Under the pieces are notes generated by a model. The model was not told the origin of the DNA and did not search any database. It was given only the letters and a program-made list of their open reading frames with translations. The translations under genes and the position numbers were made by a program. A DNA stretch of 36,625 nt from Clostridia bacterium (lineage in GTDB: Bacteria; Bacillota_A; Clostridia; Christensenellales; Aristaeellaceae): the NCBI GenBank assembly GCA_017525805.1, contig JAFXSH010000048.1:1-36625 (forward strand), written 5' to 3'. Positions 7,186-16,098 of this stretch are shown here, piece by piece (the first letter of the stretch is position 1; each line of letters begins with the position of its first letter).

Positions 7186-10100
7186 TTGAGCGAGACGCTC
7201 CGTGATCTGGTGGTATCGCTGTCCCTCCAGACGGATAACTTTACCCGGAATATGCAGTCGGTAAACAAGCAGATCCGGGAAGCTGAATCTTCGTTCAAAC
7301 TGGCCTCTGCCGGTGTGGACAAGTTTGACCAGGACGCCGTGGCTTTGGGCTCCCAGCTCGGCGCGCTCCAAAGCAAACTGGATCTGCAAAAGACCGCCGT
7401 GGATCAGTATTCCAAGGCGTTGGAAGCCGCCCGGAACAAGCTCCAGGAATGTTACACCCGGCAGACCGACTATGCGCAGCGGCTGGAAGAAGCCAAACAG
7501 CGCCATGAACAGCTGGGCGAGCAGGTGCAGCGGGCCACAGCCAAGTACGAGGAGTACAAGAGCACCCTGGGCGAATCCGACTCCGCCACTATCGCCGCAA
7601 AGCAAAACCTGGACGCCCTCAAGGAAGAGTACAGGGCGTCAGGGGACGAGGTCAAAAAGCTCTCCGGCCAGAACGAAGCCCTCAAAAAAGCGACGCAGAA
7701 CGCAGCCGACGCCGTCACCACCGCATCCACCAAGCTGAATGCCGCAAAAGGCGCGGTCAAAGAAACCGAAGCAGCCATCGGGCAATGCAATCAGTCCCTC
7801 TCCCTGTCCCAGACCAACTGGTACTCCGCAGGGGAAGCCATTCAGAAAGCCAATGCGGAAATCACCTCCATCGGCAAGCAGATGCAGCTGGCGGAGAGCA
7901 AGTTCCGTATGGCCACAGCCGGCCTGAAAAACGTCGATAAGAGCGCGGAGGGCCTTTCCGCCAAACTGACGCTGCTCCGGGAAAAGCTGGTTCTGCAGGA
8001 AACCGCCGTTCAAAAATACGAGGACGCGCTCAAGGCTGCTAAGGAGCAGCTGGAAGCCGCTAAGCAAGCCAACGATCCTGAAAAGATCCGGCAAGCTTCG
8101 GATGCTGTTACGGACGCGGAGGCCGCGCTCAACCGTGCGAAAGCCGCCGTGCAGGAAACAAGAGCGCAGATCGAGCAAACGACCGCATCTCTTCGCACGG
8201 CGCAATCGGCCTGGACTTCCGCGGGCAACAGCCTCACTTCCTTTTCCGATAAGTGCGACAAGGCCAGCAAGGCCATGACCAAGGCGGGCCGGGTTCTTTC
8301 CGTCGCCATCACGACGCCCATTGTTGGTTTGGGTAAAACAGCCGTCGAAGCCAGCCTGGACTTTGAGAGCTCTTTCGCCCTGGTGCGTAAAACCGTTGAC
8401 GCCACAGAGGAGGAGTTCGATAACTTTGCGGCGGCGTCCAAAAAGATGTCCACCGAGGTGGCCGCATCCACCGACCAGATCAACTCCGTCATGGCCACGG
8501 GCGGACAGCTGGGTATCGCCAAAGAAAACCTGGTGGATTTCACCCGCGCCATGATCGATTTGCAGAACGCTTCCACCGATCTGGACGCCGATACCGCCGC
8601 TACCCAGCTTGCAAAGTTCACCAACATCATGGGCACGTCCCACGATAAGTTTACGAACATCGGCAGCACCATTGCCATGCTGGGCAACAACTTCGCCACC
8701 ACGGAAGCGCCTATCGCGGAAATGTCCATGCGCATCGCAGGCGCCGGAAAGCAGATCGGCCTGACTGAGCCGCAGGTGCTGGGCCTGGCTACTGCTCTGT
8801 CTTCAGTAGGCATTCAGGCGCAGATGGGCGGCTCGGCCATCTCAAAAGCGCTGATCAAAATGGAGGTTGCGGCTTCTAACGGCGGGGATGAACTGAAGGA
8901 CTTCGCCAGGGTCACCGGCATGACCGAAAGACAGTTTGTGGAAGCATGGCGGAACGACCCCATCCAGGTGTTCCAGCAGTTTATAGAGAGCCTTGCGAAA
9001 ATGAGCGACGAAGGCGTCAGCTCCATTGCTGTCCTGGATGAGATCGGCATCAGCGAGATTCGCCTTCGTGATACCATGCTCCGCGCCGTGAACGCAACCG
9101 AGCTGTTCGCCAATGCCCAGGAAATGGCGCAGTCGGCATGGGACAAAAATACCGCACTGGCTGAGAAAGCCGGGGTTCGGTACAACACGACTGCCAGCAA
9201 GATCACAAACCTGAAAAACAAAGCGCTGCTGTTTGCCCAGACCATTGGCGACGATATGAATCCCACCATTCAGAATCTGATCCAGGGCGCGAGCAATCTG
9301 CTGGACAAGTTTATGGGGCTGGATGAAAGCCAGCGCAAACAGATCATCCAATGGGCGGCTGTCGCTGCAGCCATCGGCCCGGTACTTCTGGGTTTCGGCA
9401 AGATCACCAGGGGAGTCAGCCTGGTCACAGGAGGGCTTGGCAAATTTGCCACCGCTGTTGGGGCCGCGGGCGGAGGGTTTTCCGGCTTTATGAAAGTGCT
9501 GGGAAGCTCTCCCGCTGTATGGATGGCCGTTGCTGCCGCTGTGATCACCGGTATTGCTGTCTTTGCCGATTACGCTTCCGGCGCGAAAGCCGCCCGTGAA
9601 GCGCTGGAAGGGATGGAAGCCACCGCAAAGTCCTGGAAGGAAACAGCGGCTGATACGTTCTACGGTTCCAGCCAGGGCCTTTCCTTCTTCGGCATGTCCA
9701 GTGAAGACTTTGTCAAGAGCGGCAGAAGCTCCATCGAAGCAAGCAAAGACTGGCTGGACGGGGTATTGGCTGTCTGGTCGGACGGCAAGTATGAAACCGA
9801 CGCTATTGTCCGGCAGTGGGTCAATTCCTGGAAATCGCTGACGGAAGAAACCAAAACGGGCCTGGAAGAGCTGCAAAGCAAAGCGGTTTCTCAGGGATAT
9901 ACGGGCTTGTCCCAGCAGATGGCGGATGATCTGAAGCAGCTGGACGCCATGGACAAGGAAATCAACCGGCTGCTTTGGTACCGGCAGGGCGAGAAGCTCA
10001 CGGAAAAAAACAAGGTCCGGCTCCAGGAACTGGTCGATACCCGGAACGCCATCGCCGTCAAGTATAAGCTGATCCCCGAAAACGGAGAAACAGCCGGTTT

Positions 10101-12939
10101 TGACACCATCCGAAAAAAGGTGGAAGCCGAAGTGGCCAGGGCTGAAGCCCGCGGGCAGCAGGCGGCCGCTTCCGTCTATGAAAACGCTATCGTCGCCGCG
10201 GCCCAGGGCCTTTCCGGTATTCATAAAGACCTGGATGAAACCTATGATTCGGAATACGCTATCATCCAGCTCATGTCGGATGAAGTGGAAAAGCAGCAGG
10301 CGCTTGCAGACCTGAACAGGCGGTACAACGCCGACCGCCGCAGCGCCGCGCTGGAATACGGAAAACTCCTGGCGGACATGACTGCCCCTGTATGGGAGCA
10401 GGAAAACATCCAGGAAGCCAAAACCCAGGTCAATGACCTCATGCTCCTGCTTCGGAAATACAGCGCTGCCGCGACCGAAGCGGAGAAAAAATCCCTGCTG
10501 CCTGAACTGAACACGCTTACCGCAAGCATGGATGAAGGTTCTCTGGCGGAATACATCGGGCTGCTGACCCAGATCCAGTCCCTCATGGACAGCGGGCTGA
10601 GCCAGGCCGAGGTTGAATCCATGTTCCCGGACATAGATTTTTCCTCTGCCCTGGAACAGCTGGCCGCGATCCAGACCTATCTGAACAATAACAAGTGGGA
10701 TACCAATCTGTCCAGCCTGAACGAGATGTTCGGCACTGCGCTGGGAGAAGAAGCGCTGAAGATCGCCACCGATCTGGACATGACGGGAGCGCAGGCCCGC
10801 TGGAACGAATGGGCGTCCAATCCCGGCGCCATCACCACGGACGCCATTATCCAGGGCTACACGGAAGCGGAAAACGCGGAAAAGCAGCAGCCTCTGGTGG
10901 ACGCGCTGATCGCCAAATACACGGAACAGCCCCAGGGCGCGGACAAAGCTTCCCTCACACCCTCCGGGCTTGTGGCCTACGTTCAGACCTATGCGGAGGC
11001 TACCACAGGCGCGGATGTTTCGGGCCTGACGCCCGCGAACATTACCGCTATGGTGTCCGCGTATAAGGAGCTTGCTTCCGGTACGGATGTAACCCAGCTG
11101 AAGCCGGGCGACATCACGGCCTATATCTCCAAGTATCTGGAACAAAAGGGCGTGGACACAAGCAGCCTTTCTCCTTCCGCGATTACCGCCTTTGTGATGG
11201 CGTACGAGGAAGTGACAGGCGGAGCATCTACTGCCTCGCTGACGCCTTCCAACATCTCCGCAATGGTCGTTAAGTACGCTGAAGCGGAACACGTGGATCT
11301 CACGGCGCTCAAGCCCAGCCAGATCGAGGCTCTCGTCAGCAAGTTCTCTGAAGCCACAGGCTGCGATAAATCCGGGCTGCTGAAAGAATTCACCGCCTAT
11401 ATCACGGAATATAAAGAAGCAGCCGGCGTAAAGAAGCCGACGCTGAACGTTCAGGTGGGCTTAAGCGGATATGACCTTCTGGCTTACCGCCAATGGCTGA
11501 AAAACAACAAAGTGGAAGTCCAGGGCATTGTCCGTCTGAGCGAGGTATACGAAGATCCTTCCCATGCCCTGAACGACACAGGAATGAAATACTGGAAAAA
11601 CGGCGTGCAAATCCCCGTGACAGCCGTTACCCCGGACATGCTCAAGCCCACAGACGTCGCCGTATTGGATCAGGACGGCACCATGCATATCCTGATCAGC
11701 ACGGAAGTGACCGGCTCCAAAGAAGCCATAGAAGAAATGCGGGCACAGGTCGCTGAAGTGGATCAGTTTGCGACAACCGCGCTGGGCAAAGCGGCGGGCA
11801 TTATGCCGACCTCCCTCATGGGTTTTATCGACCAGGCGGAGAAACGGATCAAAGACGCTCAGAACAGCCTGGGCCAGTGGTGGAACTTCATCTATGGCGG
11901 GGACGCCGCCATTATCCGCAATCTGAACACGTCCATGCAGAACGACTTCTCTCCCGGCCGCGTAGCGGAGCTTTCGGCTTACGTGTCCGAGGTTGTTTCC
12001 GCAATCCAGCAGGGGCAGGAAGTCGGCCAGGCGGACATCGACAATCTCAATAAGATCCTGCAATTCATCCAGGACCTGGATACCGCCGGCGTTGGCGGGA
12101 ACGTGACGGAAGGCATCGCTGAAGGCATGGCCGCCGCGGGCTGGGATTCCTCCGCGGAAACCGTCGCCGCCAATCTGGAAGCCGCTATCAAGGCGGCGCT
12201 GGTAATCAACAGCCCCTCCGGGCGAATGAAGCCCGTGGGCGAGTATGTGGCCCAGGGCGTAGGCGAAGGCATGGCGGGCGCTGATATGTCCCAGTACGCA
12301 TCCGCGCTGGCTGACGCGATAGAAAAAGCGGCCCGGGGCCAGCTAACTGCGGACACGCTATCGCCAATCGGGGCTGCCGTGGCGGAAGGGCTCGGAAACG
12401 CCATGGCAGGATACAGTTTTTCTTCCGCCGGAAGCACGGTGGGCTCCAATGCCCGAAACGCTGTATCATCTTCTCTGAATGCCGGTTCCCTGCGCTCCAT
12501 CGGCGCAAACGCAATGGCCGGCCTCCGCGCAGGTATTCTGTCCGGCCAGGCAGGCGTCGTTTCCGCCATGCGGGCAGCGGCCAGGGCAGCCGTGAACGCG
12601 GCGAAGGCGGAACTGAAAATCAATTCCCCTTCCCGTGTTTTCCAGGATGAAATCGGCAGAATGGCCATGAAGGGGTTCGGCCAGGGCGTACTGGAAGAAA
12701 GCAAGGCCCAGGGCCGCATTCTCCGAAACGCCGCCCGGTATCTGACAGATGAAGCGGCATACGGCGCGGGCGCCGTGTCCGGCAGCACGACCAACAAAAC
12801 CTACAATCAGCAGAGCAGCGTGAACCTGTCCGGGAATTCCTTTATTATCCGGGACGAGATTGATATCCGTTCTCTCGCAATAGAAATCGCCGCGCTCACC
12901 AAACGGCAGCAGCGCGGCAAAGGGCTGAGGATGGCATAA
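7186..12939 (+). CDS. Tail tape measure protein (TP901 family)
   Basis: This 1917-residue protein sets tail length and is threaded inside the tail tube. Residues 1-350 are long coiled coil, containing two related passages that both include KxxESxFKLASAG-type or KFRMATAGLKN-type segments, so an internal duplication is likely. The TP901 core (about 350-560) includes VEASLDFESSFALVRKTVDATEEEF and GIQAQMGGSAISKALIKME. A hydrophobic stretch (about 745-795) with SPAVWMAVAAAVITGIAVFADY may insert in the host membrane. Residues 1251-1413 are seven 22-24-residue repeats. The C-terminal third has INSPSGRMKPVGEYVAQGVGEGM and INSPSRVFQDEIGRMAMKGFGQG, typical of tape measures. The start is TTG 7186 with a weak AGGTGA site. 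Confidence 0.95.
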   Translation: MSETLRDLVVSLSLQTDNFTRNMQSVNKQIREAESSFKLASAGVDKFDQDAVALGSQLGALQSKLDLQKTAVDQYSKALEAARNKLQECYTRQTDYAQRLEEAKQRHEQLGEQVQRATAKYEEYKSTLGESDSATIAAKQNLDALKEEYRASGDEVKKLSGQNEALKKATQNAADAVTTASTKLNAAKGAVKETEAAIGQCNQSLSLSQTNWYSAGEAIQKANAEITSIGKQMQLAESKFRMATAGLKNVDKSAEGLSAKLTLLREKLVLQETAVQKYEDALKAAKEQLEAAKQANDPEKIRQASDAVTDAEAALNRAKAAVQETRAQIEQTTASLRTAQSAWTSAGNSLTSFSDKCDKASKAMTKAGRVLSVAITTPIVGLGKTAVEASLDFESSFALVRKTVDATEEEFDNFAAASKKMSTEVAASTDQINSVMATGGQLGIAKENLVDFTRAMIDLQNASTDLDADTAATQLAKFTNIMGTSHDKFTNIGSTIAMLGNNFATTEAPIAEMSMRIAGAGKQIGLTEPQVLGLATALSSVGIQAQMGGSAISKALIKMEVAASNGGDELKDFARVTGMTERQFVEAWRNDPIQVFQQFIESLAKMSDEGVSSIAVLDEIGISEIRLRDTMLRAVNATELFANAQEMAQSAWDKNTALAEKAGVRYNTTASKITNLKNKALLFAQTIGDDMNPTIQNLIQGASNLLDKFMGLDESQRKQIIQWAAVAAAIGPVLLGFGKITRGVSLVTGGLGKFATAVGAAGGGFSGFMKVLGSSPAVWMAVAAAVITGIAVFADYASGAKAAREALEGMEATAKSWKETAADTFYGSSQGLSFFGMSSEDFVKSGRSSIEASKDWLDGVLAVWSDGKYETDAIVRQWVNSWKSLTEETKTGLEELQSKAVSQGYTGLSQQMADDLKQLDAMDKEINRLLWYRQGEKLTEKNKVRLQELVDTRNAIAVKYKLIPENGETAGFDTIRKKVEAEVARAEARGQQAAASVYENAIVAAAQGLSGIHKDLDETYDSEYAIIQLMSDEVEKQQALADLNRRYNADRRSAALEYGKLLADMTAPVWEQENIQEAKTQVNDLMLLLRKYSAAATEAEKKSLLPELNTLTASMDEGSLAEYIGLLTQIQSLMDSGLSQAEVESMFPDIDFSSALEQLAAIQTYLNNNKWDTNLSSLNEMFGTALGEEALKIATDLDMTGAQARWNEWASNPGAITTDAIIQGYTEAENAEKQQPLVDALIAKYTEQPQGADKASLTPSGLVAYVQTYAEATTGADVSGLTPANITAMVSAYKELASGTDVTQLKPGDITAYISKYLEQKGVDTSSLSPSAITAFVMAYEEVTGGASTASLTPSNISAMVVKYAEAEHVDLTALKPSQIEALVSKFSEATGCDKSGLLKEFTAYITEYKEAAGVKKPTLNVQVGLSGYDLLAYRQWLKNNKVEVQGIVRLSEVYEDPSHALNDTGMKYWKNGVQIPVTAVTPDMLKPTDVAVLDQDGTMHILISTEVTGSKEAIEEMRAQVAEVDQFATTALGKAAGIMPTSLMGFIDQAEKRIKDAQNSLGQWWNFIYGGDAAIIRNLNTSMQNDFSPGRVAELSAYVSEVVSAIQQGQEVGQADIDNLNKILQFIQDLDTAGVGGNVTEGIAEGMAAAGWDSSAETVAANLEAAIKAALVINSPSGRMKPVGEYVAQGVGEGMAGADMSQYASALADAIEKAARGQLTADTLSPIGAAVAEGLGNAMAGYSFSSAGSTVGSNARNAVSSSLNAGSLRSIGANAMAGLRAGILSGQAGVVSAMRAAARAAVNAAKAELKINSPSRVFQDEIGRMAMKGFGQGVLEESKAQGRILRNAARYLTDEAAYGAGAVSGSTTNKTYNQQSSVNLSGNSFIIRDEIDIRSLAIEIAALTKRQQRGKGLRMA
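10936..11424 (+). repeat. Seven tandem repeats of 22-24 residues inside the tape measure gene
   Basis: Successive units begin GADKASLTPSG, GADVSGLTPAN, GTDVTQLKPGD, GVDTSSLSPSA, GASTASLTPSN, HVDLTALKPSQ and GCDKSGLLKEF, each followed by a helical I-x-A-x-V-x-x-Y segment. The pattern is conserved at protein level but diverged at DNA level, so the array is old. Since tape measure length sets tail length, gain or loss of units would change tail length by a few nanometres each. Confidence 0.85.
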
Positions 12940-12973
12940 AAAAGCATCGGTGTTGTTCTGAACAGCCGATGCT
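12938..12973 (-). terminator. Terminator of the minus-strand XRE gene
   Basis: AGCATCGG (12943-12950) pairs with CCGATGCT (12966-12973), with an inner TGTT/AACA stem and one bulge. Read on the minus strand, the hairpin follows the XRE stop codon directly and is followed by TTTTTT. It also lies just after the tape measure stop, where the run of A before it gives no plus-strand U-tract, so it serves mainly the minus strand. Confidence 0.8.
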
Positions 12974-13225
12974 CTATTCCTCCTGAAAGAATTCTGATAC
13001 CGGGACTTTCAAAATCTCCGCCAGCCCCATCAGTTCAATATCAGATACGATACGGGTTCCGTTTTCTATCCGGGATAAGGAACCTCGGCAGATATATACC
13101 GCAATTGTCTCCAACTGCTGGGATAGTTCCTGCTGCGTTAATCCCGCCGCTTCCCGTTTCTTCCTGATGGCGCTGCCGGTAACATTCATCTTTCGATGGA
13201 TTTCAGTATCTTTGATTCTCTTCAT
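12974..13225 (-). CDS. XRE-family HTH transcriptional regulator
   Basis: This 83-residue protein is almost entirely a lambda-repressor-like helix-turn-helix: IRKKREAAGLTQQELSQQL (first two helices), SLSRIENGTR (recognition and following turn) and IELMGLAEILKVPVSEFF. It has no extra effector or peptidase domain. It points away from a divergent gene, and the space between contains two dyads that suit a dimeric repressor. It probably represses the divergent gene and itself. It interrupts the tail operon between tape measure and distal tail genes, reads against the late transcript and has its own terminator, so it is likely expressed in the lysogen. It could equally be an antitoxin-like partner of the divergent gene. 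Confidence 0.88.
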   Translation of the reverse strand: MKRIKDTEIHRKMNVTGSAIRKKREAAGLTQQELSQQLETIAVYICRGSLSRIENGTRIVSDIELMGLAEILKVPVSEFFQEE

Positions 13226-13237
13226 TTTTTGCTCCAG

Positions 13238-13256
13238 ATGTCTTGATTTAGGACAC
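13238..13256. promoter_or_regulatory. Candidate operator 1 (imperfect dyad)
   Basis: ATGTCTT, five bases, AGGACAC. The half-sites match those of the downstream perfect dyad with two differences. It overlaps the -35 element of the rightward promoter and lies 13 bases from the XRE start codon. Confidence 0.55.
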
Positions 13257-13272
13257 GTGGATAGCTTATACT
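13243..13272 (+). promoter_or_regulatory. Candidate promoter for the 13334 gene
   Basis: TTGATT (13243-13248) and TATACT (13267-13272) are separated by 18 bases, a fair sigma-A match. It lies between the two operator dyads, so repressor bound at either would block it. Confidence 0.5.
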
Positions 13273-13287
13273 ATGAAGCGGGAAATC

Positions 13288-13307
13288 ATGTCCTACTGAC
13301 AGGACAT
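13288..13307. promoter_or_regulatory. Candidate operator 2 (perfect dyad)
   Basis: ATGTCCT, six bases, AGGACAT form a perfect seven-base inverted repeat, just downstream of the predicted transcription start and upstream of the start codon at 13334. This is the expected arrangement for repression by the neighbouring XRE protein. Confidence 0.65.
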
Positions 13308-13333
13308 CGTGAAAAAGATATGAAGAGGTCATT

Positions 13334-13837
13334 ATGGCAGCGGGAAATACGGGCAAAGCGCTATTCTTTCCATTCCACGGCAAATCCTGGGACGACCCGT
13401 GGGATATACGTCAGGAAACAGTGCAGGCCCTTTTGGAAGGAAAGGAACCAACGCCCTTTTTACTAATGGATACGATAGAATGCCTGGAAGGTGGGATGAG
13501 GCTTACCCTGTACTATGAAGGGAAAGATGACTTCATCGAGAAACACCGGAACGGACTGATCGGGGAAACAAAAAAGGCAATCCATTGCGTACTTCTCCGA
13601 GATATAAACGGGGACGGTATGCTTGTTCATCTGGAGGGAGAAGAACTGTTATGCGCTTATTATCCTGTGGTTACTTTGAAAACAGCGAAGTATGAAATGC
13701 TTCTGGCTAAAAAGCTGGAAGACCTTGCAGCGCTTGCAACGGATACGAGGATAGATCTGCGGCGGGGAATAAAGGCCGGCAACTATCTTTTGTCTGACTT
13801 ACTGCTGGATTTATCAAAGAAAATGCTCAAGAAATAG
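13334..13837 (+). CDS. Unknown protein divergent from the XRE regulator
   Basis: I do not recognise this 167-residue protein. It is soluble (no signal peptide or membrane segment). It starts with a hydrophobic core strand ALFFPFHGKSWDDPWDIRQETVQALLEG, has alternating strands through the middle (GMRLTLYYEG, IHCVLLRDINGDGMLVHLEG) and ends in a basic helical tail (LLSDLLLDLSKKMLKK). Translation starts at ATG 13334 with AAGAGGT nearby. It is divergent from the repressor, with two dyads and a promoter between. The layout fits a regulated cargo gene such as a superinfection-control or toxin-like function, but the sequence alone shows no catalytic motif. Confidence 0.75.
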   Translation: MAAGNTGKALFFPFHGKSWDDPWDIRQETVQALLEGKEPTPFLLMDTIECLEGGMRLTLYYEGKDDFIEKHRNGLIGETKKAIHCVLLRDINGDGMLVHLEGEELLCAYYPVVTLKTAKYEMLLAKKLEDLAALATDTRIDLRRGIKAGNYLLSDLLLDLSKKMLKK

Positions 13838-13863
13838 TTCGAGAATAATCTTCCAAAATCGTC

Positions 13864-13911
13864 TGTCCCGCCTTGCCCGGCGCTTATTTCAGCCGGATGG
13901 GGCGGGACAGT
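13864..13911 (+). terminator. Long GC-rich hairpin after the 13334 gene
   Basis: CTGTCCCGCC (13864-13873) is perfectly complementary to GGCGGGACAG (13902-13911), with an inner CCGGC/GCCGG stem. There is no U-tract after it, so it may be a structured 3' end or a weak terminator. The remaining bases to 14021 hold no convincing gene. Confidence 0.5.
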
Positions 13912-14021
13912 GATTTATATGAAGAAGGGAGTCACATCAACCTTCGATGGTAAAATGCTATCAGAGAAATGTGGCTGTCCTGTGAATGAAAACAGAAAAG
14001 AATATGGCATGGAGGTAAAAC

Positions 14022-14477
14022 ATGTACGAGTATAATCACAGATTTCATTGGTTTCTTGTGCTTCTGCTTGCGGCTGCTATCGTCCTGTGCGGGATCATGA
14101 TGGCCACCGGCGCAAAAGCGGAATATCTGCCGTCAGAGCCGGTCCCCAGCATTACCGTGGACGCGCTGTACCAGGTCGTATCCGGCGCGATGTCGAAATC
14201 GGATGCGCCTTTTGACCTGCAGATCGTTGAATGCATACGGTTGGATATCGGCACGGACAGCCTGCCCGAGCAAGTGGCGTTGATCGACGCGGAGATTTTT
14301 TTCCCCGCGCTGCCGAAGAAGCTGAAATCCATCCTGCTGTATGACGGTAAGCATGTGCTTGCTGCCCAGTGGCATTGGACGGATGAGAACGCCATCTACA
14401 TTGCTTTTGAGAGGGCCGATATAGAAAAGATGGATCAGGCGCAGCCTTTCTATCTCTTTCTGATTGCTTTGCGGTAA
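14022..14477 (+). CDS. Membrane-anchored or secreted protein of unknown function
   Basis: The 151-residue product has an N-terminal hydrophobic segment (FHWFLVLLLAAAIVLCGIMMATG, residues about 8-30) that looks like a signal anchor or signal peptide ending near AKA. A soluble domain of about 115 residues follows, with alternating strands (ALIDAEIFFPALPKKLKSILLYDGKHVLAAQWHW). I recognise no family. GGAGGT at 14012-14017 gives a good start. It lies between the XRE block and the distal tail gene. A surface protein made by a prophage could act in superinfection exclusion, but a small structural or conversion role is equally possible. Confidence 0.7.
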   Translation: MYEYNHRFHWFLVLLLAAAIVLCGIMMATGAKAEYLPSEPVPSITVDALYQVVSGAMSKSDAPFDLQIVECIRLDIGTDSLPEQVALIDAEIFFPALPKKLKSILLYDGKHVLAAQWHWTDENAIYIAFERADIEKMDQAQPFYLFLIALR

Positions 14478-14498
14478 GCCGGGTGCAGGTGGTGGAGC

Positions 14499-15197
14499 AT
14501 GAAGGATTATTTTATCTGGAATGGGACGGACTGCCGCCAATACGGGATTCATGTATCCGAGCAGCCGCCCATAACAATTCCCGCGGAGCGTTCCACGCAG
14601 ACCAATGTTCCGGGGCGGCCCGGCAGCCTGACCACACTGGAAGGCGAAGATGTGTATGACGATCTGCTTCTGACCGCCACCTGCTTTATCTCTGGCCCTG
14701 CGCAGATCCCGGCTATTGCGGCCTGGCTGAAGGGCGGCGGCTCCGTGACCTTTGCCAACCGGCTGGGCGGGCATTATCAGGCCAGGATCGTCAATCAGAT
14801 TCCTTTTGAAAAAATCCTGCGGGGAAACCCGCACTGTTCCTTCGCGGTGAACTTCCGGTGCTTTCCGTTTTTCTATGCTGACAATGCCCCTGACATTACG
14901 GTCACGGTATCCGGTACGGTTATCACGAACCCCGGCAGCGTTTACTCCGAGCCGGTCCTGACAGTTTACGGCTCTGGGGACGTCACCCTCATGGTGGGCG
15001 CAACCATCGTGGAACTGACCGATGTTTCCGGGAGCATAGTCATTGACACCGTGCTGCACGAGGCGTACCTGGGCAATACCCAGATGAACGATCACATGAG
15101 CGGCGAGTTCCCCGTGCTGAAGCCCGGAATGAATGCGATCAGCTGGACAGGAACGGTGGAACGTGTGGTCATAAGCCCGAACTGGCGGTATTTATGA
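14499..15197 (+). CDS. Distal tail protein (Dit)
   Basis: This 232-residue protein forms the ring joining the tail tube to the tip or baseplate. It opens with MKDYFIWNGTDCRQYGIHVSEQP, has the R-S-T-Q-T-N-V-P-G-R-P-G loop common to siphovirus Dit N-terminal belts, and the strand ARIVNQIPFEKIL followed by CSFAVNFRCFPFFY. The C-terminal part (after about 130) is a galectin-like beta domain with VITNPGSVYSEPVLTVYGSG, typical of Dit. GC content is high (41 of 60 on one line), unlike the cassette just downstream. Confidence 0.92.
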   Translation: MKDYFIWNGTDCRQYGIHVSEQPPITIPAERSTQTNVPGRPGSLTTLEGEDVYDDLLLTATCFISGPAQIPAIAAWLKGGGSVTFANRLGGHYQARIVNQIPFEKILRGNPHCSFAVNFRCFPFFYADNAPDITVTVSGTVITNPGSVYSEPVLTVYGSGDVTLMVGATIVELTDVSGSIVIDTVLHEAYLGNTQMNDHMSGEFPVLKPGMNAISWTGTVERVVISPNWRYL

Positions 15198-15405
15198 TGG
15201 TTTTTCTCTTCCGAAACTCAATATTTTATGATATATTTGATGTGAGCCTTAGGCGCACCCCGATATAAGTCTTTGAAATACCTGATTATGTCAAGAAGCA
15301 GAATCTGTTCTGAACAAGGATTCTGTTATCTGTTGAGCCACATCAGGGTAAGGTTCTGAATGGGACCGCTTTGAGGGATGAGTCGAAGAAAGAGGAATGA
15401 CGGCC
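15198..15405 (+). other. Intergenic lead-in to the DUF402-HD cassette
   Basis: About 200 bases, AT-richer than the tail genes, without a gene. It contains two small dyads: GTGAGCC/GGCGCAC (15242-15258, one mismatch) and CAGAATC/GATTCTG (15299-15325). TTGATG at 15237 and GATATA at 15262 could be a promoter with poor spacing. These suggest a separate regulatory region, but none is convincing alone. Confidence 0.4.
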
Positions 15406-16056
15406 ATGAAGCATAAACGTCTGAACCGGGACAGATGGGGATTTCAATATTATCCGTACTACCAAATGAGGATTGATCAAGCGCTGTTTCATGGAATGGT
15501 CTGCCTGATCCGCATGACGGATGGGAAAGCAAATTACTGGAAAATGCCAAAGGCAGGAAAAATTCAGGTTACAGGTTCCGGCATGACCTGGCTTGAACTG
15601 ATTCCGGATGGCGCCAACCATGTGATAACGGTCAAGTATTTCCCGGACGGTGCTCATGACGCAGGGAGGAAACAGTATCCGGTTCCCATGAACCCGCTGT
15701 ACCAGCCGTCGATCTGGTATGTAGATATCATTGAGGGGATCGAATATGATGAGTACGGCATCGCTGTATTCATCGACAAATATCTTGATGTCATCTTTAC
15801 CCCGGAAGGGGATGTAAAGATCGATGACCGGGACGAACTGGACAAGGCTTATGCCTCAGGTGAACTGACGAAAGCACAATATGATGCGGCATTGTCGGAA
15901 TGCGATCGGGTTCTTCGTGAATATTGTGATGACATCCGGAGAACAGATCAATGGTGCGCGCAAATCAGGCAGTTGGCAGAAGCGCGGATAACTGCCGGGG
16001 AACCTGTCAAACTGTGCAAAGAGACCGCCGCGCTGAAGAACAGGAAACACTTTTGA
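15406..16056 (+). CDS. DUF402 family protein (nucleoside phosphatase-like)
   Basis: The 216-residue protein carries a DUF402 domain (about residues 90-190): WYVDIIEGIEYDEYGIAVFIDKYLDVIFTPEGDVKIDDRDELDKA, with the acidic cluster and terminal D-x-x-E helix typical of the family. Characterised members (FomD, staphylococcal Ntdp) hydrolyse nucleotide di- or triphosphates or nucleotidyl phosphonates with divalent metal. GAGGA at 15392-15396 favours ATG 15406 over ATG 15397. It is followed 42 bases later by an HD-domain gene. It belongs to a lower-GC insert in the tail operon. That it acts on nucleotides here is inference. Confidence 0.78.
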   Translation: MKHKRLNRDRWGFQYYPYYQMRIDQALFHGMVCLIRMTDGKANYWKMPKAGKIQVTGSGMTWLELIPDGANHVITVKYFPDGAHDAGRKQYPVPMNPLYQPSIWYVDIIEGIEYDEYGIAVFIDKYLDVIFTPEGDVKIDDRDELDKAYASGELTKAQYDAALSECDRVLREYCDDIRRTDQWCAQIRQLAEARITAGEPVKLCKETAALKNRKHF

Positions 16057-16098
16057 GTTTTCTGTTCAAGGGGACAGTAGACAGGGGGCTGAAATTCC

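Noticed and set aside
8842..11292. 816-codon minus-strand open frame inside the tape measure gene
   Set aside because: Antisense shadow of a GC-rich gene; its translation is His/Arg/Gly-rich with no domain pattern.
13919..14035. Short open frame (38 codons) starting MKKGVTSTFDG
   Set aside because: No ribosome binding site, overlaps the next gene's start and has no recognisable feature.
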